Assembly: GCA_027488845.1 (NCBI GenBank)
Contig: JAIYBC010000027.1
Location: forward strand, 1 to 59,393
Direction of reading: 5' to 3'
DNA length: 59,393 bases
From: Verrucomicrobiales bacterium
GTDB taxonomy: Bacteria; Verrucomicrobiota; Verrucomicrobiia; Limisphaerales; UBA9464
Shown: positions 27,788 to 36,162 of the stretch, one piece after another
Layout: each line of letters starts with the position of its first letter
Numbering within the stretch: position 1 is the first letter of the stretch
Made by a program: the position numbers and the translations under genes
The notes under the pieces: model-generated
The model's input: only the letters and a program-made list of their open reading frames with translations
Told to the model about the DNA's origin: nothing
The model's database searches: none

Positions 27788-28333
27788 TCAGTGCGCCTTC
27801 AGCGCGGCTTCGATGGCCTCGATGATCTCGGGGGCGTCGGGCTTCACACCGTGGAGGAAGCGCTTGATGACCTTGCCGTCGCGACCGATCAGGAACTTGT
27901 TGAAGTTCCATTTGATCGGTCCGGGGAAGGCGGCCTTTTCACCGGTCAACTCGGCGTAGAGCGGGTGCTGCTCGGGCGGGTTGACGTTGATCTTCGCGAA
28001 GAGGGGGAAGGTCACCGAGTACTTGGAAGCGCAGAAGGTCTTGATCTCGGCCGCGGTGCCCGGTTCCTGTCCACCGAACTGGTTGCAGGGGAATCCGAGG
28101 ATTTCGAGCCCCTGCTTCTGATACTTGAGGTACACCGATTCGAGCTGTTCGTACTGGGGAGTCAGCCCGCACCTCGACGCGACGTTGACGACCAGCAGGA
28201 CCTTGCCGGAGTAGGCCTTGAGGGAGGTCTCCTTGCCGTCGATGTCCTGGATCTTGATGTCTTGGAGCGGGGTGGCGGCGGTCATGGAAAGGACGGAGGC
28301 GAGCAGAAGCCCGGTGAGGTGGCTGAGTTTCAT
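27788..28333 (-). CDS. Exported glutathione peroxidase-family protein
   Basis: The 181-residue protein is a thioredoxin-fold peroxidase. The peroxidatic Cys is C55 (VASRCGLTPQY); other active-site residues are in FPCNQFGGQEPG (Q85) and WNFNKFL (W142, N143). Unlike most bacterial homologues it carries an N-terminal signal peptide (residues 1-20, LLLASVLSMTAA), so it should act outside the cytoplasm, probably using a thioredoxin-like reductant. C83 in FPCNQF may be the resolving Cys region. It is convergent with ilvN and shares a terminator with it. Confidence 0.93.
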   Translation of the reverse strand: MKLSHLTGLLLASVLSMTAATPLQDIKIQDIDGKETSLKAYSGKVLLVVNVASRCGLTPQYEQLESVYLKYQKQGLEILGFPCNQFGGQEPGTAAEIKTFCASKYSVTFPLFAKINVNPPEQHPLYAELTGEKAAFPGPIKWNFNKFLIGRDGKVIKRFLHGVKPDAPEIIEAIEAALKAH

Positions 28334-28452
28334 GTTCGTGGGAAGATTGCGTGGTTTCCGGCGGAGTCAATGCAGCGGGAACCGGACCGTGCGCCCCAAA
28401 CATCCGCGGAGTGCGGCCTTGCCGGCGTCCTCCAACCGACCAACCTCCGCGG

Positions 28453-29031
28453 GTGCGCATCATCGGAGGTCTCGCCGCAGGGCGTCTGCTCAAGGTCCCG
28501 GACGGAATCGGCGTCCGGCCCACGCCCGACAAGGTCAAGCTGGCGGTCTTCAACAGCCTGGGCGCCTTCCTGGATGGGGCGCGTGTCCTCGACCTCTTCG
28601 CGGGCAGCGGCGCCCTCGGTCTCGAATGCCTCAGCCGTGGCGCCCGCGAGATGGTCAGCGTCGAACTGTCCGAGAAGCACGCCCGGTTCTTCCGCCAGAA
28701 CCTCCACTCCAGCGGACTGCCCGCGGGATTGGTCACGCTGCGGGTCCAGGACGTCTTCACCGCCTTTCCCCAGCTCGCGGAAGCGGGACGCAGCTTCGAC
28801 CTGATCATCGCCGACCCGCCCTACGGCGAGAAGAACGTGGGACGTCGTTCGACGTCGCTCGCGCAGAAGCTGCTCGACGATGTCGTGCTGCCCGGGCTGC
28901 TGGCGACCGGCGGGTTGTTCGTGGTGGGCCACACCAAGCGCGACACGCTCGAGATCCCTTCGGTCTGGTCCGAACGCAAGGAGATGCGCCACGGCGACAC
29001 CGTCATGCGCTTCCTCCACCGACCTTCATGA
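28453..29031 (+). CDS. rsmD: 16S rRNA (guanine(966)-N2)-methyltransferase
   Basis: RsmD methylates G966 of 16S rRNA in assembled 30S particles, using S-adenosylmethionine. The 192-residue protein has the N-terminal RIIGGLAAGRLLKVP, the RPTPDKVKLAVFN segment, the cofactor loop DLFAGSGALGLECLSRGA and the catalytic DPPYGEKN. I chose the GTG at 28453, which gives the family N-terminus; the frame is open to about 28351. Its stop overlaps the start of the next gene (ATGA at 29028-29031), so the two are translationally coupled. Confidence 0.93.
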   Translation: MRIIGGLAAGRLLKVPDGIGVRPTPDKVKLAVFNSLGAFLDGARVLDLFAGSGALGLECLSRGAREMVSVELSEKHARFFRQNLHSSGLPAGLVTLRVQDVFTAFPQLAEAGRSFDLIIADPPYGEKNVGRRSTSLAQKLLDDVVLPGLLATGGLFVVGHTKRDTLEIPSVWSERKEMRHGDTVMRFLHRPS

Positions 29032-29984
29032 GAACGCCTTCTCCGCTGCGGTTCCTGTTCCGCCTTCTCCTGGCCATGATGTCCACCGCCGCCGCCGCCG
29101 AACCGCCCTTGGCCGGCCTGGCCGGCGCCACCCATTCGGAGAAGCTGCAACAACGGGTGGAGAGAGCGGTCGCGCGCACGTTGGCGGAGACGTGGAAGCC
29201 CGCCCTGAGGTCGAACCAGGTCGCGGTGACCGTCGTGGACCTTTCCGGGTCGGACCGGCCGGCGTTCGCCAGCCATCGCGGCACCGCGGTCATCTATCCC
29301 GCGAGCGTCATCAAGATGTTCTACCTGGGTGCGGTGCACCGTTGGATGGAGGACGGACGGATTGCAGACACCGCGGAGGTGCGGCGTGCGATGCGGGACA
29401 TGATCGTGGAGTCCTACAACGAGCCGACCCACTACCTGATCGACTTGTTGACCGGGACGACGAGTGGTCCGGAGTTGTCGGCGTCGGATTTGCGGGACTG
29501 GTGGGACCGTCGCAACGCGGTCAACCGGTGGCTGAAGGAACTCGGCTACCCGGAATCGATCAACGCGAGCAAGAAGCCGTGGTGCGAAGGGCCCTACGGA
29601 CGTGAGAGCCAGGCCATCCGGGAATTCGAACCCAAGCGCAATTTCCTGACCACCGAGGCCACCGCGCGGATGCTGTCGGAGATCGCCCTCGGCCGATTGG
29701 TCACGGCGGAGCGTTCGAAGCAGATGCTGGAGTTGATGGCGCGGGATTTCGAGGCGCCGGCGACCGATCCCGAGGATCAGGCGCACGGCTACAGCGGCAT
29801 CGCGTTGAAATCGGGAACGACCCTGTGGTCCAAGTGCGGACTCACCAGCGAGACGCGTCACGATGCGGCGTTGATCCGCATGACGGACGGACGTCGGCTT
29901 GTCGTGGTGACCTTCACCACCGATCACGCGAACGAGCGGCGCATCATCCCGTCCATCGTCTCGGGCATCCTGGAAGGGTACTGA
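29028..29984 (+). CDS. Class A beta-lactamase-like serine hydrolase
   Basis: The exported 318-residue protein has a signal peptide (about 1-24) and a penicillin-binding fold. The SxxK motif is S93-V-I-K96 (YPASVIKMFYL), the SxN motif is S129-Y-N131, and the region EPKRN (E201-N205) followed by FLTTEATARML resembles the omega-loop/ENTTP-like part of class A enzymes. The third motif, usually KTG, reads K269-C-G271. Function may be beta-lactam hydrolysis or a cell-wall peptidase-like activity; the KCG variant makes substrate prediction unsafe. It overlaps rsmD by four bases, so it is expressed with a housekeeping gene. Confidence 0.85.
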   Translation: MRTPSPLRFLFRLLLAMMSTAAAAEPPLAGLAGATHSEKLQQRVERAVARTLAETWKPALRSNQVAVTVVDLSGSDRPAFASHRGTAVIYPASVIKMFYLGAVHRWMEDGRIADTAEVRRAMRDMIVESYNEPTHYLIDLLTGTTSGPELSASDLRDWWDRRNAVNRWLKELGYPESINASKKPWCEGPYGRESQAIREFEPKRNFLTTEATARMLSEIALGRLVTAERSKQMLELMARDFEAPATDPEDQAHGYSGIALKSGTTLWSKCGLTSETRHDAALIRMTDGRRLVVVTFTTDHANERRIIPSIVSGILEGY

Positions 29985-29989
29985 GGTTT

Positions 29990-30130
29990 GGCCACGGAGA
30001 CACGGAACCAAGGGCTTGTAGCCCGTTGATCGTTGTCAGTGACACGGCGCCGCAGCGGCCCGGCAGCGGACGCTCGCCGCCCATTCGGTTGTCTGCCCAC
30101 CGAAACCTGGAAACGAACAACCGAAAACTC
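29990..30130. repeat. Composite intergenic repeat block
   Basis: Three repeat types lie in this spacer. ggccacggagacacggaa (29990-30007) recurs at 53361 and, inverted, at 54781. Bases 30024-30095 resemble 10589-10666. cgaaacctggaaacgaacaa and following (30100-30130) is of the gaaaactgaaaacc type seen near 16630 and 27190. Confidence 0.6.
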
Positions 30131-30171
30131 CCCCTCGCGCGATCGGATATCGGCACGACGGGGTGGGAATC

Positions 30172-31524
30172 TCAGGCGGCCAGCTTGCCGAGGATGCCGG
30201 TGCTGTCGCCGAAACGTTCCGCCGGTGCGCCCATGCGCTCGAGCATCGCGAGGAACAGGTTGGCCATCGGCGTGTTCTTCTCGTAGCGGAGATGCCGACC
30301 GGCCTGGATCGTCCCGCCGCCGCGTCCCGCGAGCAGCACGGGAAGGTTGTTGTGCGCGTGGGAATTGCCGTCCTCGATCGCGCTTCCGTACACGATCATC
30401 GAGTTGTCGAGCAGGCTCGAGCCGTCCGGGTCCTTGGTCTCGTTCAACTGCTTGAGCCAGGCGGCGAAGAGCTGCATGTGCAGGACGTTGATCTTGGCGA
30501 TCTTCTCCTTCTTCGCGGCGTCGTCCTGGTGGTGGGAGAGGTCGTGGTGGCCTTCCTTCACCCCGATGTCGGGATAGGGACGGTTGCTGCCGTCGTGCGC
30601 CATGATGAACGAGGCGATGCGGGTGCTGTCGGTGCGGAACGCCAGGGTGAGGATGTCGAACATCAGCTTGGCGTGGTCCTCGTAGCGGGCTGGAACACCC
30701 TTGGGCCGGGTCTCGTCGGGGATGTCATGGCCGACCTTGTCCGCCATCTCGATGCGGCGTTCGACGTCGCGGACGGCGGTCATGTACTCGTCGAGCTTGC
30801 GCTGGTCGTTCCGGCCGAGCTTCCCGTGGAGGCGTCGGGCGTCTTCCAGCACGAAGTCCAGTATGCTCGAACGGCGCTGCAGCTTCCGCGCGCGCATCTC
30901 GGCGGTCTCGTTGGGGTCGCCGTGGGCGAAGAGCCGTTCGAAGGCCAGCTTGGGATCGACCTCAGGCGGCAGGGGAGAGGACGGCGAGCGCCACGCGATG
31001 TTGAAGGAGTAGGCGCAGCTGTAGCCGGAGTCACATTGGCCGGAGAGTTGGCCGCGGTCGGTGCCGAGCTCGAGCGAGGGGAAGAGGGTGTTGTTCCCGA
31101 CGCGCTGGGCCGCGAACTGGTCGACCGAGACGCCGACATGGATGTCGGAACCCTGCGTCTTCCGCGCCTGGGCTGCGGTCAGGAAGGTGGCCGAGGCCCG
31201 GGCGTGGTCGCCGGCGCCGTCGCCGTTGGGGAAGGCCTTCTGGTGGGCCAGGCCGCTGAGCACGGAGACCTGGTTCCGGACCGCCGACAACGGTTGCAGG
31301 ATCCGCGGCAGCTCGAAGTCGGTTCCCTCGGCCTTGGGCGTCCAGTCGGCCATGTTGGCCCCGTTCGGGATGTACACGAACGCCATGCGCAACGGCGCCT
31401 TGGCCGCCGCGGCTCCGGCTCCCAGCAGCCGCACTCCCGGCGCGGAAGAAAGGAAGGGCAGGGCGACCGCCGTTCCCAGACCCCTCAGGAACGACCTCCG
31501 GTTGAGTGATTCAATGCCGTTCAT
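30172..31524 (-). CDS. DUF1552 domain protein, Tat-exported
   Basis: The 450-residue protein belongs to the DUF1552 family, frequent in Planctomycetes and Verrucomicrobia and usually found with cytochrome-like DUF1587/1588/1592/1595 proteins; its biochemical role is unknown. The N-terminus has a twin-arginine signal (NRRSFLRGLGTAVALPFL), so it is folded before export. Typical family segments are FVYIPNGANM, LSGLAHQKAFPNGDGAGDHA, SGYSCAYSFNIAWR and DNSMIVYGSAIEDGNSHAHNNLP. The usual partner genes are absent here; it is divergent from the S8 protease gene. The start at 31524 matches the Tat signal. Confidence 0.93.
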   Translation of the reverse strand: MNGIESLNRRSFLRGLGTAVALPFLSSAPGVRLLGAGAAAAKAPLRMAFVYIPNGANMADWTPKAEGTDFELPRILQPLSAVRNQVSVLSGLAHQKAFPNGDGAGDHARASATFLTAAQARKTQGSDIHVGVSVDQFAAQRVGNNTLFPSLELGTDRGQLSGQCDSGYSCAYSFNIAWRSPSSPLPPEVDPKLAFERLFAHGDPNETAEMRARKLQRRSSILDFVLEDARRLHGKLGRNDQRKLDEYMTAVRDVERRIEMADKVGHDIPDETRPKGVPARYEDHAKLMFDILTLAFRTDSTRIASFIMAHDGSNRPYPDIGVKEGHHDLSHHQDDAAKKEKIAKINVLHMQLFAAWLKQLNETKDPDGSSLLDNSMIVYGSAIEDGNSHAHNNLPVLLAGRGGGTIQAGRHLRYEKNTPMANLFLAMLERMGAPAERFGDSTGILGKLAA

Positions 31525-31636
31525 GCGAATTGGTGGACTCGGACGAAAGTACGTACACGTCGCTTCAACTCAAGTGGGATTCCCCGAGGCCGTTCCGGAA
31601 GTGGCGGACCGCCCACGATCCACTAGGATCCCGGCC

Positions 31637-33001
31637 GTGTTCCGGTGCCTTTTCCTGCTGGCGACGGTCCTCGGCGGCTCCATGGCCGTTGAGGCCGCGA
31701 CCAATGAGGGCGCTCCCGTGCTGGTGTGGAGGGCGTCCAAGGACCGCCATGACGCCGCGATCCCCGGTTGGCCGGTCACCCGGGTGCTGGGCCGGTTGGC
31801 CCGGCAGACCGGTTGGCGCGTCCTCGTGGAGCCTGGCGTGCGTTCGGCGGTACGGGTCCGGTTCAACGGACTCCCGGCGCGTGAGGCGTTGCCGCGACTT
31901 CTCGGCGGGCTGGACTTCTCGCTGACCTCCGCCTCGAACGGCGTGACGACCCTCAAGGTCTTCCGCTCCGCCGCGTCGGCGGCCCGGGAGGAGGTCGACG
32001 CGGAACGGGACGGGATCCGGGAGGACGAACTGATCGTGCGTCTGCGCAGGAATGCCCCCGGCGCCGCGGCGGAATGGGCCCGTCGGTTGGGCGGCGAGCT
32101 GGTGGGAACCAATGGCACCGCGATGCGCCTGAAGTTCGATTCCGTCGCCGAGGCGTCCGCGGCGAAGTCCGTGTTGGAGTCGGATTCCGAGGTGGCTTCG
32201 GTGGAGAACAACCTCGACCTCTTCCCGCCCGAGGTTCCTGTTCCGGCCAGCGACGCACTTCCGGCGCCGCTCTCGTTGCAGCCGACGGTGAATCCCGACG
32301 GCAGCCGACGGGTGATCGCCCTGGTCGATTCCGCGGTGCAGCCGCTGGGGGCGGAATACCAGGCGTTCCTGTTGCCGGCGGTGGAGATCGTGCCCGGGGC
32401 GGCTCCGGGTGCCGAGCCCACCCATGGCACCTCGATGGCCGAGGCCATTCTCCGCGGACTCGGAGCCGGTTCCTCCGACGGACAATCCACCACCCGCGTC
32501 CGCAGCTACGACGTCTACGGCCCCAACGCGAGCACCACCACATGGGACGTCGCGGTCGCCGTCACCCGGGCGGTCCAGGACGGCGCCACCATCGTGAATC
32601 TCTCCCTGGGAAGCGGTCAGGACAGTCCCTACCTGAGAGACGTGCTGTCCTCGGTGACCTCGCAGGGCGCCTTGGTGGTGGCCGCGGCCGGGAACGACGC
32701 CAGCGCCGAGGCCTTCTACCCGGCGGCCTACGATTCGGCGTTGGCGGTCACCTCGTCCACGGGCGGCAATCGACTGGCGTCGTTCGCCAACTTCGGCGGA
32801 TTCGTCGACGTCGCCGCGCCGGGGGCCACCACCGTCAGCCTTTCCGGCAACACCTGGCGGGTGCAGGGCACCTCGGTCTCCGCCGCCTACGTTTCCGGCG
32901 TTGCCGGGGCGTTGGGACGGAATCCGTCGACCTCGCTCCTGGAAGTCCGGCAGACCCTGGGTACGACGTTCCCGGTTCCGGCGACGTCGCGAGCTCCCTG
33001 A
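31637..33001 (+). CDS. S8 (subtilisin-like) serine protease with N-terminal STN-like domain
   Basis: The 454-residue exported protease has a short signal peptide (FRCLFLLATVLGGSMAVEA), then a region at about 28-110 (TRVLGRLARQTGWRVLVEPG, FNGLPAREALPRLLGGLDF) that resembles the STN domain of secretins and TonB receptors, then a propeptide-like segment at about 130-195 (ELIVRLRRNAPG, ASVENNLDLFP), and a subtilase domain. The catalytic triad is D231 (ALVDSAVQ), H263 (PTHGTSMAEA) and S413 (QGTSVSAAYVSG), with oxyanion N353 (AAAGNDAS). The start is a GTG at 31637, chosen because it precedes the signal peptide. Targets are unknown. Confidence 0.88.
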   Translation: MFRCLFLLATVLGGSMAVEAATNEGAPVLVWRASKDRHDAAIPGWPVTRVLGRLARQTGWRVLVEPGVRSAVRVRFNGLPAREALPRLLGGLDFSLTSASNGVTTLKVFRSAASAAREEVDAERDGIREDELIVRLRRNAPGAAAEWARRLGGELVGTNGTAMRLKFDSVAEASAAKSVLESDSEVASVENNLDLFPPEVPVPASDALPAPLSLQPTVNPDGSRRVIALVDSAVQPLGAEYQAFLLPAVEIVPGAAPGAEPTHGTSMAEAILRGLGAGSSDGQSTTRVRSYDVYGPNASTTTWDVAVAVTRAVQDGATIVNLSLGSGQDSPYLRDVLSSVTSQGALVVAAAGNDASAEAFYPAAYDSALAVTSSTGGNRLASFANFGGFVDVAAPGATTVSLSGNTWRVQGTSVSAAYVSGVAGALGRNPSTSLLEVRQTLGTTFPVPATSRAP

Positions 33002-33050
33002 TCCGGGATCGGGGAAAGAAGAGAAGTCCGCAGCCTGGCGGCCGCGGTTG
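33001..33050 (-). repeat. Dispersed repeat, minus-oriented copy
   Basis: Starting at the last base of the S8 protease stop codon, this sequence matches 50993-51043 in inverted orientation. Sixteen bases are identical (gaagtccgcagcctgg at 33023-33038), with further similarity to the atccggga end. It lies between two convergent genes. Confidence 0.6.
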
Positions 33051-33111
33051 CTTGCGGGGAATCTGGAATCGAAGATCCGGAATCGCGAATGGCCGGCGGC
33101 CTGGGCCGGAA

Positions 33112-34278
33112 TCAGTTCGCGGTGCGGACCCGGAAGACGCGGACGGCGTTCGTCGGGGCGAGGGTCATCACGGCGCCGGTGGAACGTCCGAGCACGTCGA
33201 GCACGGGAGAGAAGGTTCCGGTGAGGTCGCCGGCCGATTCCAGCCGGTAGGGACGCCCTTCGATGCCGGTGAAGCGGAGTTGGACCGAATCGGCCGAACG
33301 GCCGGGCGGATCGAGCCGCAGGGGCGGAACCACCGTGAGCACGGCGTTGACGCTGTTCGTCGATCCGCCCGCGTTGGAAATCCGGACGGCGTAGGTGCCG
33401 CCGTCGCCTTCGGTCACGTTGGTGAGCACCAGTTCGCTCGAATTCCCTCCCACCGCCTGGCTGCCGCGGGTCCAGGCGAACGAAAGGCCGTCTCCGGCCG
33501 CGCCGACACCGAGGCGCACGGTCTCTCCCGCGTGGACCGACCGGGAGGCCGGTTGGGCCGTGATGGACGGCGGGGGATTGGGCGTGGCGACGGTGAGGTT
33601 CACGAACTCGCTGAACACGGTGGCCACGCTGTTCACCAGGCGGACACGGTAGCGGCCTGCGGCGGAGGGTTGGACGTTGGTGAGAGTCAGCGTGGTGTTG
33701 GTGGCGCCCGAGACCTCGATGTCCTCCTTGAACCAGCGAAGGGTGAGGGGCCGGTGTCCGGTGAACGCGACGGCGAAGGTCGCGTTCTGGCCCGGGTTGG
33801 CGGTGACGTTGGTTGGCGGCGTCGTGATGACGGGCGGCGCCGTGTTCACCACGGTGACGGTCACGTTCTTGGTGGCGGAATTGCCGCTGAAGTTCGAGTT
33901 CTCCCAACCGCGGATGGACAAGGTGTAGCTGCCGCCGTTGGTCGGCGTGCCGGAAAGGATGCCCCGGCTGCTCAAGGCGAGTCCGGGAGGCAGGGGACTC
34001 GTGGTCGAGTAGGCGGCGGCGGTGCCGTGGGAGGTGTCGGAGACGATGAAGGTCGTGGAGCTCCGGATCCCGTTGGTGGCCCGCACGGTGGTCGGTGAGA
34101 TGCCCGAGGCGCCCGAGAGTCCGTGCATGGAGCCGGCGACCGAGGCGGTGCCGAAGATCCACCGCAGGATGGCGATGGCCGGACCGGGGGCGAGCTTGGG
34201 CGAGGCGTGCTGGAAGACGCGGGTGAGGGGGGCGAGCTGGAGGAAGGCGGCGAGGACGTGCGGGCGGAAGGCGTTCAT
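33112..34278 (-). CDS. Exported Ig-domain protein with shared C-terminal domain
   Basis: The 388-residue protein has a hydrophobic N-terminus (AFRPHVLAAFLQLAP) that is a poor signal peptide. A putative-Ig domain follows at about 75-145 (SPLPPGLALSSRGILSGTPT), then two immunoglobulin-like domains at about 150-240 and 242-320 (WFKEDIEVSGATNTTLTL, SAAGRYRVRLVNS; GDGLSFAWTRGSQAVGGNSS). The C-terminal 70 residues (LRFTGIEGRPYRLESAGDL ... RVFRVRTAN) resemble the tails of the proteins at 21424, 23036 and 37714. It is probably an adhesive surface protein. The ATG at 34278 is used; the frame extends upstream through the DUF4266 gene region in another reading frame. Confidence 0.75.
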   Translation of the reverse strand: MNAFRPHVLAAFLQLAPLTRVFQHASPKLAPGPAIAILRWIFGTASVAGSMHGLSGASGISPTTVRATNGIRSSTTFIVSDTSHGTAAAYSTTSPLPPGLALSSRGILSGTPTNGGSYTLSIRGWENSNFSGNSATKNVTVTVVNTAPPVITTPPTNVTANPGQNATFAVAFTGHRPLTLRWFKEDIEVSGATNTTLTLTNVQPSAAGRYRVRLVNSVATVFSEFVNLTVATPNPPPSITAQPASRSVHAGETVRLGVGAAGDGLSFAWTRGSQAVGGNSSELVLTNVTEGDGGTYAVRISNAGGSTNSVNAVLTVVPPLRLDPPGRSADSVQLRFTGIEGRPYRLESAGDLTGTFSPVLDVLGRSTGAVMTLAPTNAVRVFRVRTAN

Positions 34279-34312
34279 TCTGGGAATCGACTTGGGTTCG
34301 GGATCCTTGGGG

Positions 34313-34540
34313 TCAGTTGCATCCGCATCCGCCGCCACCCACGCCGCGACCGCCGTTGGCGGCCTCTCGGCTGAACCACATGTGGTCCGCCAGCCCTTGG
34401 CCGGCCGGATCGCGGTCGCCACGCATCGTGGCGTCGGACAGCGTCCGTTTCTGCCAGGGCTCGACGTTCTTGCAACCACTGGCCAACAGGACGCCGGCCA
34501 GCAGGACGGCGGCGCTCAGGGACTTTCGGGTTGGGGGCAT
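34313..34540 (-). CDS. DUF4266 lipoprotein
   Basis: This 75-residue protein is a small lipoprotein of the DUF4266 family. It has a basic head, a hydrophobic segment and lipobox LLASGC with acylation site C23, then PWQKRTLSDATM, DHMWFSREA and a Gly-rich end GGGGCGCN with two terminal cysteines, all typical. Family members co-occur with DUF3570, ApbE and thioredoxin genes, exactly as here (34609-37437). SDAT (T38) resembles the S/T-x-A-T/S sites that ApbE modifies with FMN, so it may be the flavin-carrying subunit; that is inference. The stop lies 34 bases before the next gene on the same strand. Confidence 0.85.
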   Translation of the reverse strand: MPPTRKSLSAAVLLAGVLLASGCKNVEPWQKRTLSDATMRGDRDPAGQGLADHMWFSREAANGGRGVGGGGCGCN

Positions 34541-34608
34541 GACGGCACGGACTTCGGGGTCTCTCGGACGCCGGAGGGCAACTCCGGACGTGGAATCGTA
34601 CGTTGAGC

Positions 34609-35151
34609 TCATTTCAGCTTCGCGAGCAGTTCCTCGATGATGCCGACGTAGGTCTTCCGGGTGGATTCCCCCTCGAACTTGGGGTGGACCGAGTGGATGA
34701 CTCCGTCCGGCGCGACGAAGTAGGAGGTCGGCATGCCCGGAGGCCGCAGCGAGAAGGCCGCCTTCTCCTTGGCGTCGCGCACGATGGGGAAGGTGACCTT
34801 GTTCTGCTTCAGGAAGCGGTCCATCTCCGCCTTCTCCTCGTCCATGCTGATGCCGATCAGCACGTAGCCCTTGGGGCCGTATTCCTTGTGCAAGGCCTCG
34901 AGGACCGGGAAGGACTCCTTGCAGGGCACGCACCAGGAAGCCCAGAAGTCGAGATGGACCACCTTTCCGGCCGTGGCGGGCAGGGTGCCTTCCAATCCGA
35001 ACTTCGCGAGGTCCGGCAGCTTGTCCCCGGCCTTGGCCGCGGCGGCGGACAACCGGAAGGGCGACAGGGTGGCGGCTCCGAGCACGCCCATGGCGCCGAG
35101 GCGGCGGACGAACTGGCGGCGGTGAAGCGGTTCAGCTGGCAACGTGTTCAT
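34609..35151 (-). CDS. TlpA-like thioredoxin-fold protein
   Basis: The 180-residue protein is an envelope thiol-disulfide protein of the TlpA/ResA/AhpC-TSA group. The active site is WCVPC (C74, C77) in HLDFWASWCVPCKESFP; the cis-proline region is PPGMPTSYFV. The N-terminus HRRQFVRRLGAMGVLGAATLS looks like a twin-arginine or Sec signal. In the DUF3570/DUF4266/ApbE set it is presumably the thiol reductant or maturation factor for the Cys-containing lipoprotein. Its start overlaps the end of the apbE gene by 20 bases, so the two are translationally coupled. Confidence 0.9.
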   Translation of the reverse strand: MNTLPAEPLHRRQFVRRLGAMGVLGAATLSPFRLSAAAAKAGDKLPDLAKFGLEGTLPATAGKVVHLDFWASWCVPCKESFPVLEALHKEYGPKGYVLIGISMDEEKAEMDRFLKQNKVTFPIVRDAKEKAAFSLRPPGMPTSYFVAPDGVIHSVHPKFEGESTRKTYVGIIEELLAKLK

Positions 35152-36157
35152 GGAATCGTCTGCTGGTGAGTTTCTTGTTCCCGAGATGGATCGCGCCCGA
35201 GACCCCCGGCTGGGTCTCCAACAGCTTCAGCCCCTCCTCCGGTCCGAGAACGAAGGCGGCGGTGCTGAGCATGCCGGCCTGGGTGCAGGACGGCGCCAGA
35301 ACGTTCACGGCGCGGCAGCCGTTGTCCACCGGCCTTCCGGTGCGGAGATCCAGGATGTGACCGTAGCGGCGTCCACCCGCCTCGAACCGTCGATGGTAAT
35401 CGCCCGAAGAGGCCACCGCCGCATTGCGGACGGCCAGACCGCACCAGGCGGATCCCGGACGGTCCGGATCCTCCAGTCCGATGTGCCACCCGGGACGTCC
35501 GTCGGCCGGCAGGCCCGAGACGCGGATGTCCGCGCCGAAATCGACCAGCAGACCGGTGAGCCCGAACCCCGAACCCAGGACCACGACCTGGTCCACGGCG
35601 TATTCCTTGCCCATGCCGCCCAGGTCGAGGCTCATGCCGGGGATGGACAGCCGCACCTTTCCCGGTTGCCGCTCCACACGCCGCCAGCCGATCCGGGTCC
35701 GTGCGTCCGCGATCTCCGCCTCCGAAGGGATCCGCGCCGAACGCCAATCCCAAAGCCGGATCAACGGCAGCGCGGTCGGATCGAAGACCCCGCGGGTGAG
35801 GAAGTGCATCTCGTGGCACAGGGCGAGGATGCGGTCGGTCTCGGGGTCGGATTCCACCGGCGCGGCTCCCGCCGAGGCGTTGAGGGCCGAGACCCAGCTT
35901 CCGGGAAGGTATCGCGAGTACTTGGCCTCGAAGGCGGCCACCCAGTCCACGGCGGTGCGGAAGAAGCCGTCGACCTCCGCCGGCCTGCCCGCGGCCAGCA
36001 GGCGACACGGTGTCCCCATGGCGAGGAAGGACCTCTGGCGTCCCCCGGGCAGTTGGGCATCGACGATGGAACCGCGGATCCGTTCCAGGACCGCACGGGT
36101 GTTCCAGGGGTCCCCGATGCTTCCGGCCGTTCCCGGGATGGAGGCGGTGGTCGACAT
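35132..36157 (-). CDS. apbE: FAD:protein FMN transferase
   Basis: ApbE attaches FMN covalently to Thr/Ser residues of exported redox proteins. The 341-residue protein carries the family segments AMGTPCRLLA, DWVAAFEAKYSRYLPGSWVS, LDLGGMGKEYAVDQ, FGADIRVSG and the metal/FAD region GHILDLRTGRPVDNGCRAV. No clear signal peptide or lipobox is visible with the start used; the ATG at 36157 is preferred because upstream codons read through the neighbouring gene. It is five bases downstream of the DUF3570 gene and overlaps the thioredoxin gene. A likely acceptor is the DUF4266 lipoprotein. Confidence 0.9.
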   Translation of the reverse strand: MSTTASIPGTAGSIGDPWNTRAVLERIRGSIVDAQLPGGRQRSFLAMGTPCRLLAAGRPAEVDGFFRTAVDWVAAFEAKYSRYLPGSWVSALNASAGAAPVESDPETDRILALCHEMHFLTRGVFDPTALPLIRLWDWRSARIPSEAEIADARTRIGWRRVERQPGKVRLSIPGMSLDLGGMGKEYAVDQVVVLGSGFGLTGLLVDFGADIRVSGLPADGRPGWHIGLEDPDRPGSAWCGLAVRNAAVASSGDYHRRFEAGGRRYGHILDLRTGRPVDNGCRAVNVLAPSCTQAGMLSTAAFVLGPEEGLKLLETQPGVSGAIHLGNKKLTSRRFHEHVAS

Positions 36158-36162
36158 CCGGT

